From Actinobacteria bacterium IMCC25003 (GTDB taxonomy: Bacteria > Actinomycetota > Actinomycetes > Nanopelagicales > Nanopelagicaceae): 64,000 bases of DNA. This document shows positions 54,451 through 64,000 of the stretch, in pieces. The stretch lies in the NCBI GenBank assembly GCA_002284855.1, contig CP015603.1:124001-188000 (forward strand), read 5' to 3'. How positions within the stretch are numbered: the stretch's first letter is position 1; every line of letters starts with the position of its first letter. The notes beneath the pieces were generated by a model. The model did no database searches. It saw only the letters and a program-made list of their open reading frames with translations, and was not told the DNA's origin. The position numbers and the translations under genes were made by a program.

Positions 54451-55608
54451 CTATTTACGCGCTAATTGGCACATCAACGCTTCGCATGTGACAAGCGGAG
54501 CCGAATTGCGTGCGAGGTTTTCTCGCGCTTCCATGATGGCGTTAATTTTGTTGATGGTTGAGTGTGAAGGAGAGCTGGCGGCATAACTTTCTATCTGTTC
54601 GCGCATATCGGTGTTAATCATCGAATCTATGTTGCCTGACTGCACCATCATGGCGTCGCGGTAGAAGGTGGCGATATCAAGGAGCGCGCCGTCTATTGAG
54701 TCACGGACCATACGGGTAGATCGTGACTTCTGTTCTTTTTCAAGTTCTTTCACGGCTTTAGCACCACCGGTTGCCATGCCGCGGCCGGTTGCGCCTTTTC
54801 CATAAGCTTCTTGTAGTTTCTCGACTTCTTTTTCATCGCGCTCATCTGATACTGCATTAGCCTCGGCGGTCGCAAGATCGACAAGGGTTTGTGCCGCTTG
54901 GAAAGCTGCAGCGAGTGACCCAAGTTGAAGTGGAAGCTGCATAATTGTTTTGCGGCTACTGCGAACCGATTCATTGATTGCTAAGTATTTCGCGCGCCCA
55001 ATATGTCCTTGGCTCACTCGTGCGGCGAAGTCCGCCATGCCTGGTGCGATGTGATCGCGGTTAATAAGTACGTTGGTAACTGCTTCAAGACTTGGTGTGC
55101 GAAGTTGTAGGTGGCGGCAGCGTGAACGAATCGTTGGCAAGACATCGTGCAGTGTTGGTGCGCAGAGCAACCAGACTGTGCGTGTGCCAGGTTCTTCGAT
55201 TGCTTTTAGAAGTGCGTTGGCAGCGGACTCAGTAAGTCGATCGGCATCTTCCATCACAACTACGCGCCATCCACCCATCGATGGTGCCCATGCAACTCGA
55301 GTAAGTAGTTCTCGAACTTCTTCAACTTTGATTGATAATCCTTCGGTGCGAATGATTTCAACATCAGGGTGGCCGTGGGTCTTGGCTGAGTTACAGTCAT
55401 TGCAGGTTCCGCAGCCATTGTTGGGGCAGATAAGTGCTTGAGCGAAAGCGACTGCAGCTGATGAGCGGCCAGATCCTGGAGGGCCAGTGAAGACCCAAGC
55501 GTGCGTCATTTCTTGTGATTCTTCGCCTGTGCGAGAAGCAGCAACGGCGCCTTCTAGGATTTCGATGATGTGTTCTTGGCCGACGAGATGATCAAAGACG
55601 GAAGTCAT
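54451..55608 (-). CDS. holB: DNA polymerase III subunit delta'
   Basis: A 385-residue clamp-loader AAA+ protein. Residues 42-49 (GPPGSGRS) are a Walker A with Arg for Lys, as in ATP-inactive delta'. Zinc-module cysteines at 61, 66, 69 and 72 (CPNNGCGTCNDC), and EDADRLTESAANALLKAIEEPG with IRSRCR sensor. Its ATG abuts the tmk stop (TAAATG), the standard tmk-holB pairing of Actinobacteria. Confidence 0.95.
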   Translation of the reverse strand: MTSVFDHLVGQEHIIEILEGAVAASRTGEESQEMTHAWVFTGPPGSGRSSAAVAFAQALICPNNGCGTCNDCNSAKTHGHPDVEIIRTEGLSIKVEEVRELLTRVAWAPSMGGWRVVVMEDADRLTESAANALLKAIEEPGTRTVWLLCAPTLHDVLPTIRSRCRHLQLRTPSLEAVTNVLINRDHIAPGMADFAARVSQGHIGRAKYLAINESVRSSRKTIMQLPLQLGSLAAAFQAAQTLVDLATAEANAVSDERDEKEVEKLQEAYGKGATGRGMATGGAKAVKELEKEQKSRSTRMVRDSIDGALLDIATFYRDAMMVQSGNIDSMINTDMREQIESYAASSPSHSTINKINAIMEARENLARNSAPLVTCEALMCQLARK

Positions 55609-57744
55609 TTACTTTTTCTTCTTTGTGGTCGCTGACTTACTTGCCTTGGCTGCACGTGTAACTGTTGTAGTGACTGCATGCGTAGCTGTGCGAATTGGCT
55701 TGAGGAATTTATTTTGCTGTGGTCCTTGTGCGTTGCGCTTGAGTGCGGGAAGTTCGGCAACGCGGGCGATGATTCGTGTGTGAATCTCTTCAACAGATTG
55801 CATACCATCGACAACGAAGTAGCGCTCGGGATCCATCATGGCGATTTGTAAAAACTCTTGGCGAACACGTTCGTGGAATTCGATTGGTTCTACTTCTAAG
55901 CGATCGCGTGATTGCAGGCGGCCAAGTCCGATTTCTGCAGGGACATCGATAAGAATTGTCAGAGTTGGATACAAACTCTCTGTCGCCCATCGAGAGATAC
56001 GTGCAACCTCTGATGGATTGAGAACGCGACCTGCGCCTTGGTAGGCAGCAGATGAATCGAAGTAACGGTCGGTGATGACAACATCTCCGCGATCAAGACC
56101 TGGGCGGATTACTGAGAAGACATGGTGCGCACGGTCAGCTGCGTAGAGAAGAGCTTCTGCGCGTGGGCTAATGATTCCAGTTTCATGACCGAGAAGAATT
56201 TTGCGTAAATCTTTTCCAAGATCAGTGCCGCCGGGTTCGCGCGAGAGAACTACGGTTTCACCCTCTTGTTCAAGCCACTTGGCAAGTAATTGTGATTGTG
56301 TTGATTTACCGGTGCCTTCGCCGCCTTCGAATGCGATGAAGATTCCCTTGGTGGGTGCGCCAGTGATTGCCCCGAGTTCGCCTTGAAGGGCGGCAAGGAT
56401 GTCTGACCACAAAGAAACCGTTGGTCGATCTTTCATCTGGTGATACGAGACAGAGCCAATGAGAACTGCGATAAGGCCTGCAATAAGTATGGTGATCTGT
56501 GCGCCGTTGTAGTTAAGGACGATTGTTTGGAATTCATAGCGGTGTACACCGATTGTGGCGGCGATGATGGGGGCGATTGCAAGAACGGCCACCAAAGTAA
56601 TACGTATCAGTGACTGTACGAAGGCGAAGGTGCGGCCGCGGATTTCATCGTGGACTTCCATGCCGAGCATGGTGAAGCCTGTTACCCAGGCGATGCCGCT
56701 GAAGGCTCCGAGGATTGCAACGATGAGAACCGAGAGAACTAGGTTTGAGATAAGCGCTAGTAGGACGAGGAATACACCTGAAGTTGTCAGCGATGCACCA
56801 AATAAACGGCGGCGGGAGAACTGTGCAAATACTTTAGGTCCAAATGCGATTCCGATGGCAAGGCCAGTAAATACAGAACCAAAGAGAACACCGTATGCCG
56901 CGTCTCCACCACCAAGATCTCCTACGAATGTGCGGGCAAGGCCGATAACAGCGCCGGCTGCTGAGAATGCGCCGACCATTCCGATAATGAGGCCGCGGAT
57001 GATTTTTGATTCCGAGACAGCTTTCCATCCTTGAATTAGTGACTGTCCGACGTTCTCATCTTTATTTGATTTAGATGCTGCACCCTTTGGAATCTCCTTG
57101 AGGCCGCGGATTGTCCATGCTGCGAATAGGAATGAGAGTGCGTTGATGTATAGGGCGATATCAACTGAGTTACTTGGCAAGAGCGGGCTGATTGCTGCGA
57201 TTACACCAGAGAGTAGTGTGAGGAGCGAGAAGAGAATTGCGGCAACGGGTGCGGTTCCATATGCAGCAAGCAGTGAGACTTGATTTGCGTTCTCAAGCTT
57301 GTCACGCGGAACAAGGTTGGGAACTGATGCCTCTTTGGCAGGTGACCAGAAGAGAGTCAGGCACTCAACGAGAATCATGGCGGTGTAGAGCCAGAAGTAT
57401 GTGTGAACGATTGGGATAGAGATGTAGAGAGCTGCGCGCATGATGTCGACTGCGACCATGAGGCGTCGGCGATCAAAGCGATCGGCGATTACTCCGGCGA
57501 TGGGGCCGAGAAATACTGCAGGAAGTAAGCGGGCAATAAAGACACCGGCGATTGCGAAGTTTGCTGTTGCGTATGAGCCGCCAGAGAGTTGTTGTGCGAG
57601 CGCCGTAGTTGCAAGAAGGCCGAGCCAATCACCAAGGGAAGAGAAGACCATCGAGTTCCAGAGCTTGCGAAAGGCTGGGATTGCTAGGACTCCGCGGGTT
57701 GCATCCTGCGCTGGGGCAGCGGGGGTTGGCAGGCTTGCAGGCAT
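55609..57744 (-). CDS. tmk: MFS transporter fused to thymidylate kinase
   Basis: A 711-residue fusion. Residues 20-435 form about 12 membrane helices of an MFS permease (ADRFDRRRLMV loop). Residues 467-675 are dTMP kinase: P-loop FEGGEGTGKST (472-482), SREPGGT, DRYFDSSAAYQGAGR. A Lys/Ala/Thr-rich tail ends in four Lys residues. The kinase makes dTDP; the permease substrate is unknown. This fusion is known in several actinobacterial groups. Confidence 0.94.
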   Translation of the reverse strand: MPASLPTPAAPAQDATRGVLAIPAFRKLWNSMVFSSLGDWLGLLATTALAQQLSGGSYATANFAIAGVFIARLLPAVFLGPIAGVIADRFDRRRLMVAVDIMRAALYISIPIVHTYFWLYTAMILVECLTLFWSPAKEASVPNLVPRDKLENANQVSLLAAYGTAPVAAILFSLLTLLSGVIAAISPLLPSNSVDIALYINALSFLFAAWTIRGLKEIPKGAASKSNKDENVGQSLIQGWKAVSESKIIRGLIIGMVGAFSAAGAVIGLARTFVGDLGGGDAAYGVLFGSVFTGLAIGIAFGPKVFAQFSRRRLFGASLTTSGVFLVLLALISNLVLSVLIVAILGAFSGIAWVTGFTMLGMEVHDEIRGRTFAFVQSLIRITLVAVLAIAPIIAATIGVHRYEFQTIVLNYNGAQITILIAGLIAVLIGSVSYHQMKDRPTVSLWSDILAALQGELGAITGAPTKGIFIAFEGGEGTGKSTQSQLLAKWLEQEGETVVLSREPGGTDLGKDLRKILLGHETGIISPRAEALLYAADRAHHVFSVIRPGLDRGDVVITDRYFDSSAAYQGAGRVLNPSEVARISRWATESLYPTLTILIDVPAEIGLGRLQSRDRLEVEPIEFHERVRQEFLQIAMMDPERYFVVDGMQSVEEIHTRIIARVAELPALKRNAQGPQQNKFLKPIRTATHAVTTTVTRAAKASKSATTKKKK

Positions 57745-57785
57745 GAGGTGAGTCTATCGGGCGGGGCTGATACGCCTAGAAAGGG

Positions 57786-58754
57786 CTAGAAGAGGCTGCG
57801 GACGCTCTCTTCGAGAGAGTATTGCGAGGTAAAGCCCATCGCTGACTTGGCGAGGTTGATATCTGCGCACAAGAAAGCTGGGTCGCCTGCGCGACGTTCG
57901 ACTTCGTTGACCTTGGTGTCGCCCTTGTTGGTGGCTTCTAATACGAGCTTGATGATCTCGCGCACTGATGCGCCACGGCCGGTGCCGATATTCATTGCGG
58001 GTGGAAGTTTGGTTGTGGCATTGGCTGCAGCTAAATGTGCGCGGGCAATATCGCGGACATCGACATAGTCGCGGATACATGTGCCATCGGGAGTTGGGTA
58101 ATCGGTACCGAAGATTGTTGGTGCCTCACCCTTGTTGAGTTTGCCAAGAACGATAGGAACAAGGTTTTCCACTGAGTTATCGAGAAGTTCTGGGGCTGCG
58201 GCACCTACGACGTTGAAGAAACGTAGTGATGTACCAAAGTTACCGTCGGTGTTGATGAAGTCGGTGACCTTTGACTCTGCTTGATACTTTGAATCCCCAT
58301 AAGGAGAGATTGGTTTCTTATCGCCATCTTCTTTACATGGATCCATTGAATCCGGGCTGCCATAGACAGCTGCAGTAGATGAGAAGATGAATTTCTTAAC
58401 GCCGTTGCGCTTTGCGATTTCAAGAAGTTCTGTTGTGGCATCGAGGTTTACCTCGAAGTACTCATCTGGCTTTTCCATGGATTCACCGACTGCTTTGAGC
58501 GCAGCTGTGTGGACGATGCCATCAATCTTGTGGATGCGGATTACATTTTCAATCTCGTTGTAATCGCGGATATCAGCTTTGATTAGTGGGATCTCTACCT
58601 TGTGCTTTGCGCGCAGGTAGACGATGCGAGATTCAAGGCCCTGGTAGAGCGAGTCATAGATGACGACGTTCTTGCCGTTGCGGATGAATTCATCAGCGAT
58701 ATGTGTGCCGATGTAACCAGCGCCTCCGGTAAGTAACCACGTCTCTTGAGTCAT
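57786..58754 (-). CDS. galE: UDP-glucose 4-epimerase
   Basis: A 322-residue SDR: LTGGAGYIGTHIADEFI, HTAALKAVGESMEKPDEYFEVN, FSSTAAVYGSPD, YGDSKYQAE (YxxxK), RFFNVVGA and GTCIRDYVDVRDIARAHL are GalE hallmarks. It interconverts UDP-glucose and UDP-galactose and can feed the glycan island upstream of it. It lies 25 bases downstream of topA. Confidence 0.93.
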   Translation of the reverse strand: MTQETWLLTGGAGYIGTHIADEFIRNGKNVVIYDSLYQGLESRIVYLRAKHKVEIPLIKADIRDYNEIENVIRIHKIDGIVHTAALKAVGESMEKPDEYFEVNLDATTELLEIAKRNGVKKFIFSSTAAVYGSPDSMDPCKEDGDKKPISPYGDSKYQAESKVTDFINTDGNFGTSLRFFNVVGAAAPELLDNSVENLVPIVLGKLNKGEAPTIFGTDYPTPDGTCIRDYVDVRDIARAHLAAANATTKLPPAMNIGTGRGASVREIIKLVLEATNKGDTKVNEVERRAGDPAFLCADINLAKSAMGFTSQYSLEESVRSLF

Positions 58755-58779
58755 GTGTGGAGTCTACTTGGCGAAGTAG

Positions 58780-61542
58780 TTAAGCCTTCTTCGCTTTTCC
58801 TGTGGCTTTCTTGGCAGCTTTCTTCTTTGTTGCTGCCTTCTTTACGGTGTTCTTTGTAAGAGTTGGGGCAGCATCTCCTGGCTTTACCTTTGCTGCCTTT
58901 TTGCGAGACTTCTTCGGTGATGGGCCGTTTTCAGCTTCCCATGCGCGGCGTCCTGCAAGGAGTTCGAGTCCGCGCTCGAGAGTCATTGCCTCTAGCGTGT
59001 CACCGCGACGAAGTGTTGCATTGGTTTCACCATCGGTGACATACATACCGAAGCGACCATCTTTAATGATGACTTGTTTTTCACTGCCGGGATCAACGCC
59101 GAGTTCTTTCAGTGGTGGCTTTGCAACACCGCGGCGTCGCTCCTTTGGCTTTGAGTAAATCTCGAGTGCTTCATCTAGATTAATCGAGAAGAGCTGTTCT
59201 TCAGAAGTAAGTGTGCGCGAATCTGCGCCGGCCTTTAGGTAAGGACCGTAGCGACCGTTCTGCACAGTGATTTCATCGCCTGCGCTGTTGGTGCCAAGTA
59301 CGCGAGGAAGAGATAAGAGTTTGAGTGCATCATCGAGTGTGATGGTGTCGAGGTTCATGGTGGAAAGCAATGATGCGGTCTTTGGTTTTGGTGCATCCTT
59401 CTTCTTGCGCTTCTTCTTTGGTTCGCCTTTATCGTTAAGTTCAACAGGCTCTTCAGGGAAGATTTCGGTGATGTAAGGACCAAAGCGCCCTGACTTTGCA
59501 ACAACTTCAAAGTTTGTCTTTGGGTCTACGCCGAGTTCGCGCTCACCTGATGGGGCGGCAAGTAGTTCAATTGCTTTTTCAAGAGTGAGTTCATCGGGCG
59601 CAAGATTTTCAGGGATGTTCGCAAGCTTGCGATCTACATCCGGTAAGTTCTCTTGTAAGTATGCACCGTAGCGACCAACGCGGATTTCAATCGTGTCAGA
59701 CAAATTCATTGTGTTGGTAGCGCGTGCATCGATAACACCGAGGTCGAGTGCGAGTTCGTTCAGTCCAGGTTGGCCATCGACGCCGTAGTAGAAATCACGA
59801 AGCCAATCGACACGGCCGGCTTCACCGGAAGCGATCTTGTCCAGGTCTTCTTCCATTGATGCGGTGAAGTCATAGTCCACAAGCTTGGTGAAGTGAGTTT
59901 CGAGCAAGCCTGTCACTGAGAATGCGAGGAAGGTTGGAACGAGTGCGCGGCCGCGCTTATAGACATAGCCGCGGTCTTGAATGGTTTGAATGATTGATGC
60001 AAATGTTGATGGGCGCCCGATACCGAGTTCTTCAAGTTTCTTAACCAATGTTGGTTCGGTGTAGCGCGCAGGTGGCTTGGTGTCGTGGCCTTCGCATGAG
60101 TATTCATCGACCTTTACTGATTGGCCAACAGTCATTGCAGGTAAGCGACGGTCTTCAGATTCTTCATCCTTGTTTTCATCTGTTGCGATCTCATCGTAAG
60201 CGGCTAAGAATCCTGGGAATGTGATGACAGAACCATTGGCGCGGAAGATGGTCTCTTTCTTATCTGCAGTCTGTGCATCGAAGTCGACGCGCATCTGCAT
60301 CTTCTTGGCATCAGCCATTTGTGAAGCAACGGTGCGCTTCCAGATGAGGTCGTAGAGCGCGAATTCATCGCGTGAAAGTTCTGGTGCTAGTTCGCCAGGC
60401 GTCTTAAAGACATCTCCTGCTGGTCGGATTGCTTCGTGAGCTTCTTGTGCGTTCTTTGACTTTCCTTGATAAAGACGCGCAGTCTCGTAGACGTGGTCTT
60501 TTCCGTAGAGTGAAGTTGCCGCTTGGCGTGCAGCTTTGATTGCTTGATCAGATAAGTTGATTGAATCTGTACGCATGTAGGTGATGTAACCATTTTCGTA
60601 CAGGCGCTGTGCAATACGCATTGTGATCTGTGCGCCCCAGCCAAGACGCGAACCAGCATCTTGCTGCATCGTCGATGTTGTAAATGGTGGCTTAGGGCGT
60701 TCAGTGCGTGGACTCTCTTCCATCGACTTCACTGTCAGTGGTGTGTTCTTAAGGCTTTCAGTAAGCGCTGTTGCTTGCTTTTCATCTAGTAAGAGAATGT
60801 CCTTAAGTGATTTCTCTTTGACTGTACCATCTGCTCCGAAGTCAGCGGTTGAGGCTACTTTCTTGCCATCTACGGAAAGTAAGCGTGCAGTAAAGCCAAG
60901 CTCTGTCTTTGCATTGAGATTCCACCATGAAGATGAGATGAAGGCCATGCGTTCGCGTTCTTTTTCAACGATAAGGCGTGTTGCTACGGATTGCACGCGC
61001 CCTGCAGAAATGCGCGGCATAACTTTCTTCCAGAGAACCGGAGAAAGTCGGTAACCATAGAGTCGGTCTAATACACGACGAGTTTCTTGCGCATCAATGA
61101 GGTTGTAATCAAGGTCGCGGGTATTTTCAACAGCTGCCTTGATTGCCTCTTCGGTGATCTCGTTAAAGACCATGCGCTTGATGGGAATCTTTGGTTGTAA
61201 TACCTCAACGAGGTGCCAAGCGATTGCTTCGCCTTCGCGGTCTTCGTCAGTTGCAAGAAGGATCTCGTCAGCGTCCTTCATCAACTCCTTAAGCTCAGCA
61301 ACTTTCGCCTTCTTATCGGGGTTGATGACATAGAGAGGTGCGAAATCGTTTTCGATATCGACGCCTTCTTTAGACCAGGCGAGCTTCTTTACCTCTTTAG
61401 GGATATCTGCGGCTCTCTGGGGCAAATCGCGAATATGACCGACGCTAGCCTCGACGATGAAACCATCGCCGAGGTAGCCGCCAATTTTGCGTGCCTTCGC
61501 TGGTGATTCAACAATCACCAGCTTCTTGAGATCTTTTGCCAT
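58780..61542 (-). CDS. topA: DNA topoisomerase I
   Basis: A 920-residue type IA topoisomerase that relaxes negative supercoils. TOPRIM domain at 1-130 (VIVESPAKARKI with Glu12; DEDREGEA with Asp99/Asp101), catalytic Tyr322 in GYITYMRTDS, and the SAGRVQSVATRLIVEKE segment. Instead of zinc fingers it has four C-terminal G-R-(Y/F)-G-x-Y repeats (e.g. GRYGAYL, GRFGPYI, GRYGPYLK, GRFGMYV) and a Lys/Ala-rich tail, as in actinobacterial TopA. Confidence 0.97.
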   Translation of the reverse strand: MAKDLKKLVIVESPAKARKIGGYLGDGFIVEASVGHIRDLPQRAADIPKEVKKLAWSKEGVDIENDFAPLYVINPDKKAKVAELKELMKDADEILLATDEDREGEAIAWHLVEVLQPKIPIKRMVFNEITEEAIKAAVENTRDLDYNLIDAQETRRVLDRLYGYRLSPVLWKKVMPRISAGRVQSVATRLIVEKERERMAFISSSWWNLNAKTELGFTARLLSVDGKKVASTADFGADGTVKEKSLKDILLLDEKQATALTESLKNTPLTVKSMEESPRTERPKPPFTTSTMQQDAGSRLGWGAQITMRIAQRLYENGYITYMRTDSINLSDQAIKAARQAATSLYGKDHVYETARLYQGKSKNAQEAHEAIRPAGDVFKTPGELAPELSRDEFALYDLIWKRTVASQMADAKKMQMRVDFDAQTADKKETIFRANGSVITFPGFLAAYDEIATDENKDEESEDRRLPAMTVGQSVKVDEYSCEGHDTKPPARYTEPTLVKKLEELGIGRPSTFASIIQTIQDRGYVYKRGRALVPTFLAFSVTGLLETHFTKLVDYDFTASMEEDLDKIASGEAGRVDWLRDFYYGVDGQPGLNELALDLGVIDARATNTMNLSDTIEIRVGRYGAYLQENLPDVDRKLANIPENLAPDELTLEKAIELLAAPSGERELGVDPKTNFEVVAKSGRFGPYITEIFPEEPVELNDKGEPKKKRKKKDAPKPKTASLLSTMNLDTITLDDALKLLSLPRVLGTNSAGDEITVQNGRYGPYLKAGADSRTLTSEEQLFSINLDEALEIYSKPKERRRGVAKPPLKELGVDPGSEKQVIIKDGRFGMYVTDGETNATLRRGDTLEAMTLERGLELLAGRRAWEAENGPSPKKSRKKAAKVKPGDAAPTLTKNTVKKAATKKKAAKKATGKAKKA

Positions 61543-61569
61543 AACTACTTCGGGGGAAGTGACTTTCTC

Positions 61570-63855
61570 TTAGTAGTCGATCGTTGTCGATTGACGACGG
61601 TTACGGATAAGAGCTCCGATAATCACCAGTGTTGCAGCAAGTGCAATAAAGAGTGATGTCGACTTCTGTGTAGGAAGTGCGAAGCTGACAATCGCAGGTG
61701 TAATCAAGAGACCAACAAGGTTCATCACCTTGATAAGTGGGTTGATTGCAGGGCCTGCAGTGTCCTTAAATGGATCTCCGACAGTGTCACCGACGATTGT
61801 TGCTGCATGGGCTTCTGTGCCCTTGCCGCCGTGGTGTCCATCTTCAACCATCTTCTTTGCGTTATCCCAAGCGCCGCCTGAGTTTGAAAGGAAGACGGCC
61901 ATCAAAGTACCTGTACCGATAGCACCAGCAAGGTATGCACCGAGTGCGCCAACGCCGAGACCGAAGCCGACTGCGATTGGTGCCATGACTGCAAGAAGTC
62001 CTGGTGTCACGAGTTCACGGAGTGAGTCGCGAGTACAGATATCGACAACGCGACCGTACTCAGGCTTCTCTGTGCCCTTCATGATTCCTGGGTGAAGTTT
62101 GAATTGGTTACGCACTTCGACAACAACTGCACCGGCTGCACGAGAAACTGCATTGACTGCAAGTCCTGAGAAGAGGAATACAACTGCTGCGCCGATAATC
62201 AAACCGACGAGGTTGCGAGGAGATGCGATATCAAGGATGCCTTGGTATTCGAGAGCAACTGTTGTGCCTTCGCCAACTGCCTTGATGACAGCTTCCTTGA
62301 TTGCATCGGTGAATGCACCGAACAAAGCAGTCGCTGCAAGAACAGCTGTCGCGATTGCGATTCCCTTAGTGATTGCCTTTGTTGTGTTACCAACAGCATC
62401 GAGGGAGGTAAGAATCTGTGCGCCTTCACCCTTAACATCGCCTGACATTTCTGCAATGCCTTGAGCGTTATCTGAGATTGGGCCGAATGTATCCATCGCG
62501 ACGATGACGCCTACTGTTGTAAGCAAGCCTGTACCAGCAAGTGCGATTGCAAAGAGTGACAAGACGATTGATCCGCCACCGAGTAAGAATGCACCGAATA
62601 CTGCTGCTGCGATAAGAAGTGCTGAGTAGACAGCTGATTCGAAGCCAACTGAGATACCAGCGAGAATTACTGTTGCGGCACCTGTCTGAGATGAAGCTGC
62701 TACATCGTTTACAGGGCGCTTGCCGGTTTCAGTGAAGAAGCCTGTAAGTACCTGAATTGCAGCTGCGAGAACGATTCCGATGATTACTGCACCAAATGCA
62801 AGAACGCGTGGGTTGATATTGCCAGCTTCTTCAAGAACTGTTGGTGAATAGTTAGTCAGCAAGTTGAACTTACCTGGAAGGTAGGTAAATGTTGCAAGCC
62901 CTGTAAGACCTGCAGAGATAATTGCTGACATAAAGAATGAGCGGTTAATCGCTGTCATTGCTGACTTATCTGTTGAACGCAAGCGTGTTGCGAAGATTCC
63001 GATTACTGCTGTGACGATTCCGATTGCAGGAACGATCAGTGGGTAGATAAGGCCTTCGTTACCGAATGCAGCCTTTCCGAGAATAAGAGCTGCAACGAGT
63101 GTCACTGCATATGACTCGAAGAGATCGGCAGCCATACCAGCACAGTCACCGACGTTATCGCCGACGTTATCTGCGATTGTTGCAGGGTTACGTGGGTCAT
63201 CTTCTGGAATACCTTTTTCGACTTTACCGACGAGGTCTGCTCCGACGTCAGCTGCCTTTGTGAAGATACCGCCGCCGACGCGCATAAACATCGCGAGCAT
63301 TGCAGCACCGAAACCGAATCCTTCGAGAACAACAGGTGCGTTCTCGCGGAAGAGAATTACAACGAGTGATGCGCCAACAAGTCCGAGACCCACAGTTGTC
63401 ATACCGACAACGCCGCCTGTGCGGAATGCGATCTGAACTGCCTTGGTGCCATCCTTCTGACGAGCAGCTTCTGCGACGCGAACGTTTGCGCGTACAGCGA
63501 GCCACATGCCGTTATATCCAACGAGTGCAGAGAAACCTGCGCCAAGGAGGAAGAAGATAGAGCGACCGACGCGGATAGCTGTTGTATCCGCAGGAAGAGC
63601 GAAGAGTAGGAAGAAGACGATTCCTACGAAATATGAAAGTGTGCGGAACTGGCGCGCGAGGTATGCCGCTGCTCCTTCTTGTACGGCTTCAGCAATCTCA
63701 CGCATCTTGTCTGTGCCATCGCTTGCAGCAAGGACTTGCTGGCGAAGAGCGAAGGCGATCGCGAGCGCGCCGAGGGCGACTGCGAGGACCACGTAGGTGA
63801 TGTTGAGATTTGAGCCCGTTACTTGGACGGTCGATAGTGCAGCAGAAGCACTCAT
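61570..63855 (-). CDS. hppA: K+-independent-type proton-pumping pyrophosphatase
   Basis: A 761-residue membrane protein of about 15-16 helices. It hydrolyses pyrophosphate and pumps protons. Substrate-site segments: DVGADLVGKVEKGIPEDDPRNPATIADNVGDNVGDCAGMAADLFESY and the late GDTVGDPFKDTAGPAINPLIK. The switch position reads NTTKAITKG; Lys there marks the K+-independent class. RBS GGAGGAG 5 bases before the ATG. Confidence 0.96.
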   Translation of the reverse strand: MSASAALSTVQVTGSNLNITYVVLAVALGALAIAFALRQQVLAASDGTDKMREIAEAVQEGAAAYLARQFRTLSYFVGIVFFLLFALPADTTAIRVGRSIFFLLGAGFSALVGYNGMWLAVRANVRVAEAARQKDGTKAVQIAFRTGGVVGMTTVGLGLVGASLVVILFRENAPVVLEGFGFGAAMLAMFMRVGGGIFTKAADVGADLVGKVEKGIPEDDPRNPATIADNVGDNVGDCAGMAADLFESYAVTLVAALILGKAAFGNEGLIYPLIVPAIGIVTAVIGIFATRLRSTDKSAMTAINRSFFMSAIISAGLTGLATFTYLPGKFNLLTNYSPTVLEEAGNINPRVLAFGAVIIGIVLAAAIQVLTGFFTETGKRPVNDVAASSQTGAATVILAGISVGFESAVYSALLIAAAVFGAFLLGGGSIVLSLFAIALAGTGLLTTVGVIVAMDTFGPISDNAQGIAEMSGDVKGEGAQILTSLDAVGNTTKAITKGIAIATAVLAATALFGAFTDAIKEAVIKAVGEGTTVALEYQGILDIASPRNLVGLIIGAAVVFLFSGLAVNAVSRAAGAVVVEVRNQFKLHPGIMKGTEKPEYGRVVDICTRDSLRELVTPGLLAVMAPIAVGFGLGVGALGAYLAGAIGTGTLMAVFLSNSGGAWDNAKKMVEDGHHGGKGTEAHAATIVGDTVGDPFKDTAGPAINPLIKVMNLVGLLITPAIVSFALPTQKSTSLFIALAATLVIIGALIRNRRQSTTIDY

Positions 63856-64000
63856 AGGTTCTCCTCCATTGGAGAGTCAGGGCGCCCCAATTTGAGTGAG
63901 GGCGCGCAGGCTCTGCGAAGTTTAGGGTCTAGGGGGTGCGTTTTAGCAAATTTATACATATTTATTACAGTCAAAAAGAGCACATGAAAGTACGCTCACC
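63856..64000 (-). promoter_or_regulatory. hppA upstream region with leader hairpins
   Basis: No gene is seen. On the minus strand a TTGACT hexamer near 63972 followed by AT-rich sequence could be a -35 region, but no well-spaced -10 is convincing. GCGCCC (63882-63887) pairs with GGGCGC (63900-63905) in the expected leader. CTCC just before the RBS could pair with GGAG of the RBS itself. Confidence 0.35.

Overview
The window reads as chromosome of a free-living actinobacterium with a compact genome. Evidence for Actinobacteria: the order rlmB-cysS-ispDF-carD with a divergent LpqE-type lipoprotein; mycothiol genes (mshA and an mshD-type acetyltransferase); a GlnR-type regulator divergent from a thioredoxin / DUF4395 / thiosulfate sulfurtransferase / DUF1416 group; an MFS-thymidylate kinase fusion; and an actinobacterial TopA with a Lys/Ala-rich tail. 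Moderate base composition, very short intergenic gaps and many overlapping stop codons suggest a streamlined lineage such as the freshwater acI group (Nanopelagicales). That placement is inference.

Region 1 (1-23.1 kb) is housekeeping, read mostly on the minus strand. It holds the C-terminus of a beta-galactosidase, the rlmB-cysS-ispDF-carD block, gpmA / YbjN / mshA, an asparaginase, a nitrobindin-like protein, a YgfZ-type protein, a Fur regulator and a sulfur-transfer cluster. GlnR and a half-length MshD-like acetyltransferase follow, then an operon of UPF0303 protein, sugar kinase, aldose epimerase and class III aminotransferase. The block ends with a membrane flavocytochrome-type reductase, an FMN-binding exported protein and ApbE.

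Region 2 (about 23.2-53.7 kb) is a large AT-richer surface-glycan island. It contains nucleotide-sugar enzymes (epimerase, dehydrogenase, UDP-glucuronate decarboxylase type, and the CDP-hexose genes rfbF, rfbG and rfbH), a split transketolase, and a GNAT-aminotransferase fusion. It also carries an O-antigen-ligase/polymerase-like protein with a TPR-like tail, an ABC exporter, and about ten glycosyltransferases, many of eukaryote-like families (GT10, GT11, GT25, GT77-like, exostosin-like). Two FkbM methyltransferases and an acyltransferase are present too. Embedded in it are a 669-residue exported Thr/Ala-rich surface protein with a heptad-repeat tail and, directly upstream, an ECF sigma factor with its own transmembrane helix and a predicted external domain. 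A plausible reading is a glycosylated surface layer with a dedicated membrane-tethered sigma factor. One nucleotide-sugar SDR gene in the island is broken by a single in-frame TAG.

Region 3 (53.7-64 kb) returns to housekeeping on the minus strand: VOC protein, holB, MFS-tmk, galE, topA and a K+-independent-type proton-pumping pyrophosphatase (hppA).

No rRNA, tRNA, CRISPR array, insertion sequence or integrase was seen. No stretch longer than 300 bases lacks a gene; the longest gaps (about 120-155 bases: 29172-29312, 30630-30753, 47932-48117, 63856-64000) hold promoters or hairpins and are described in the features.
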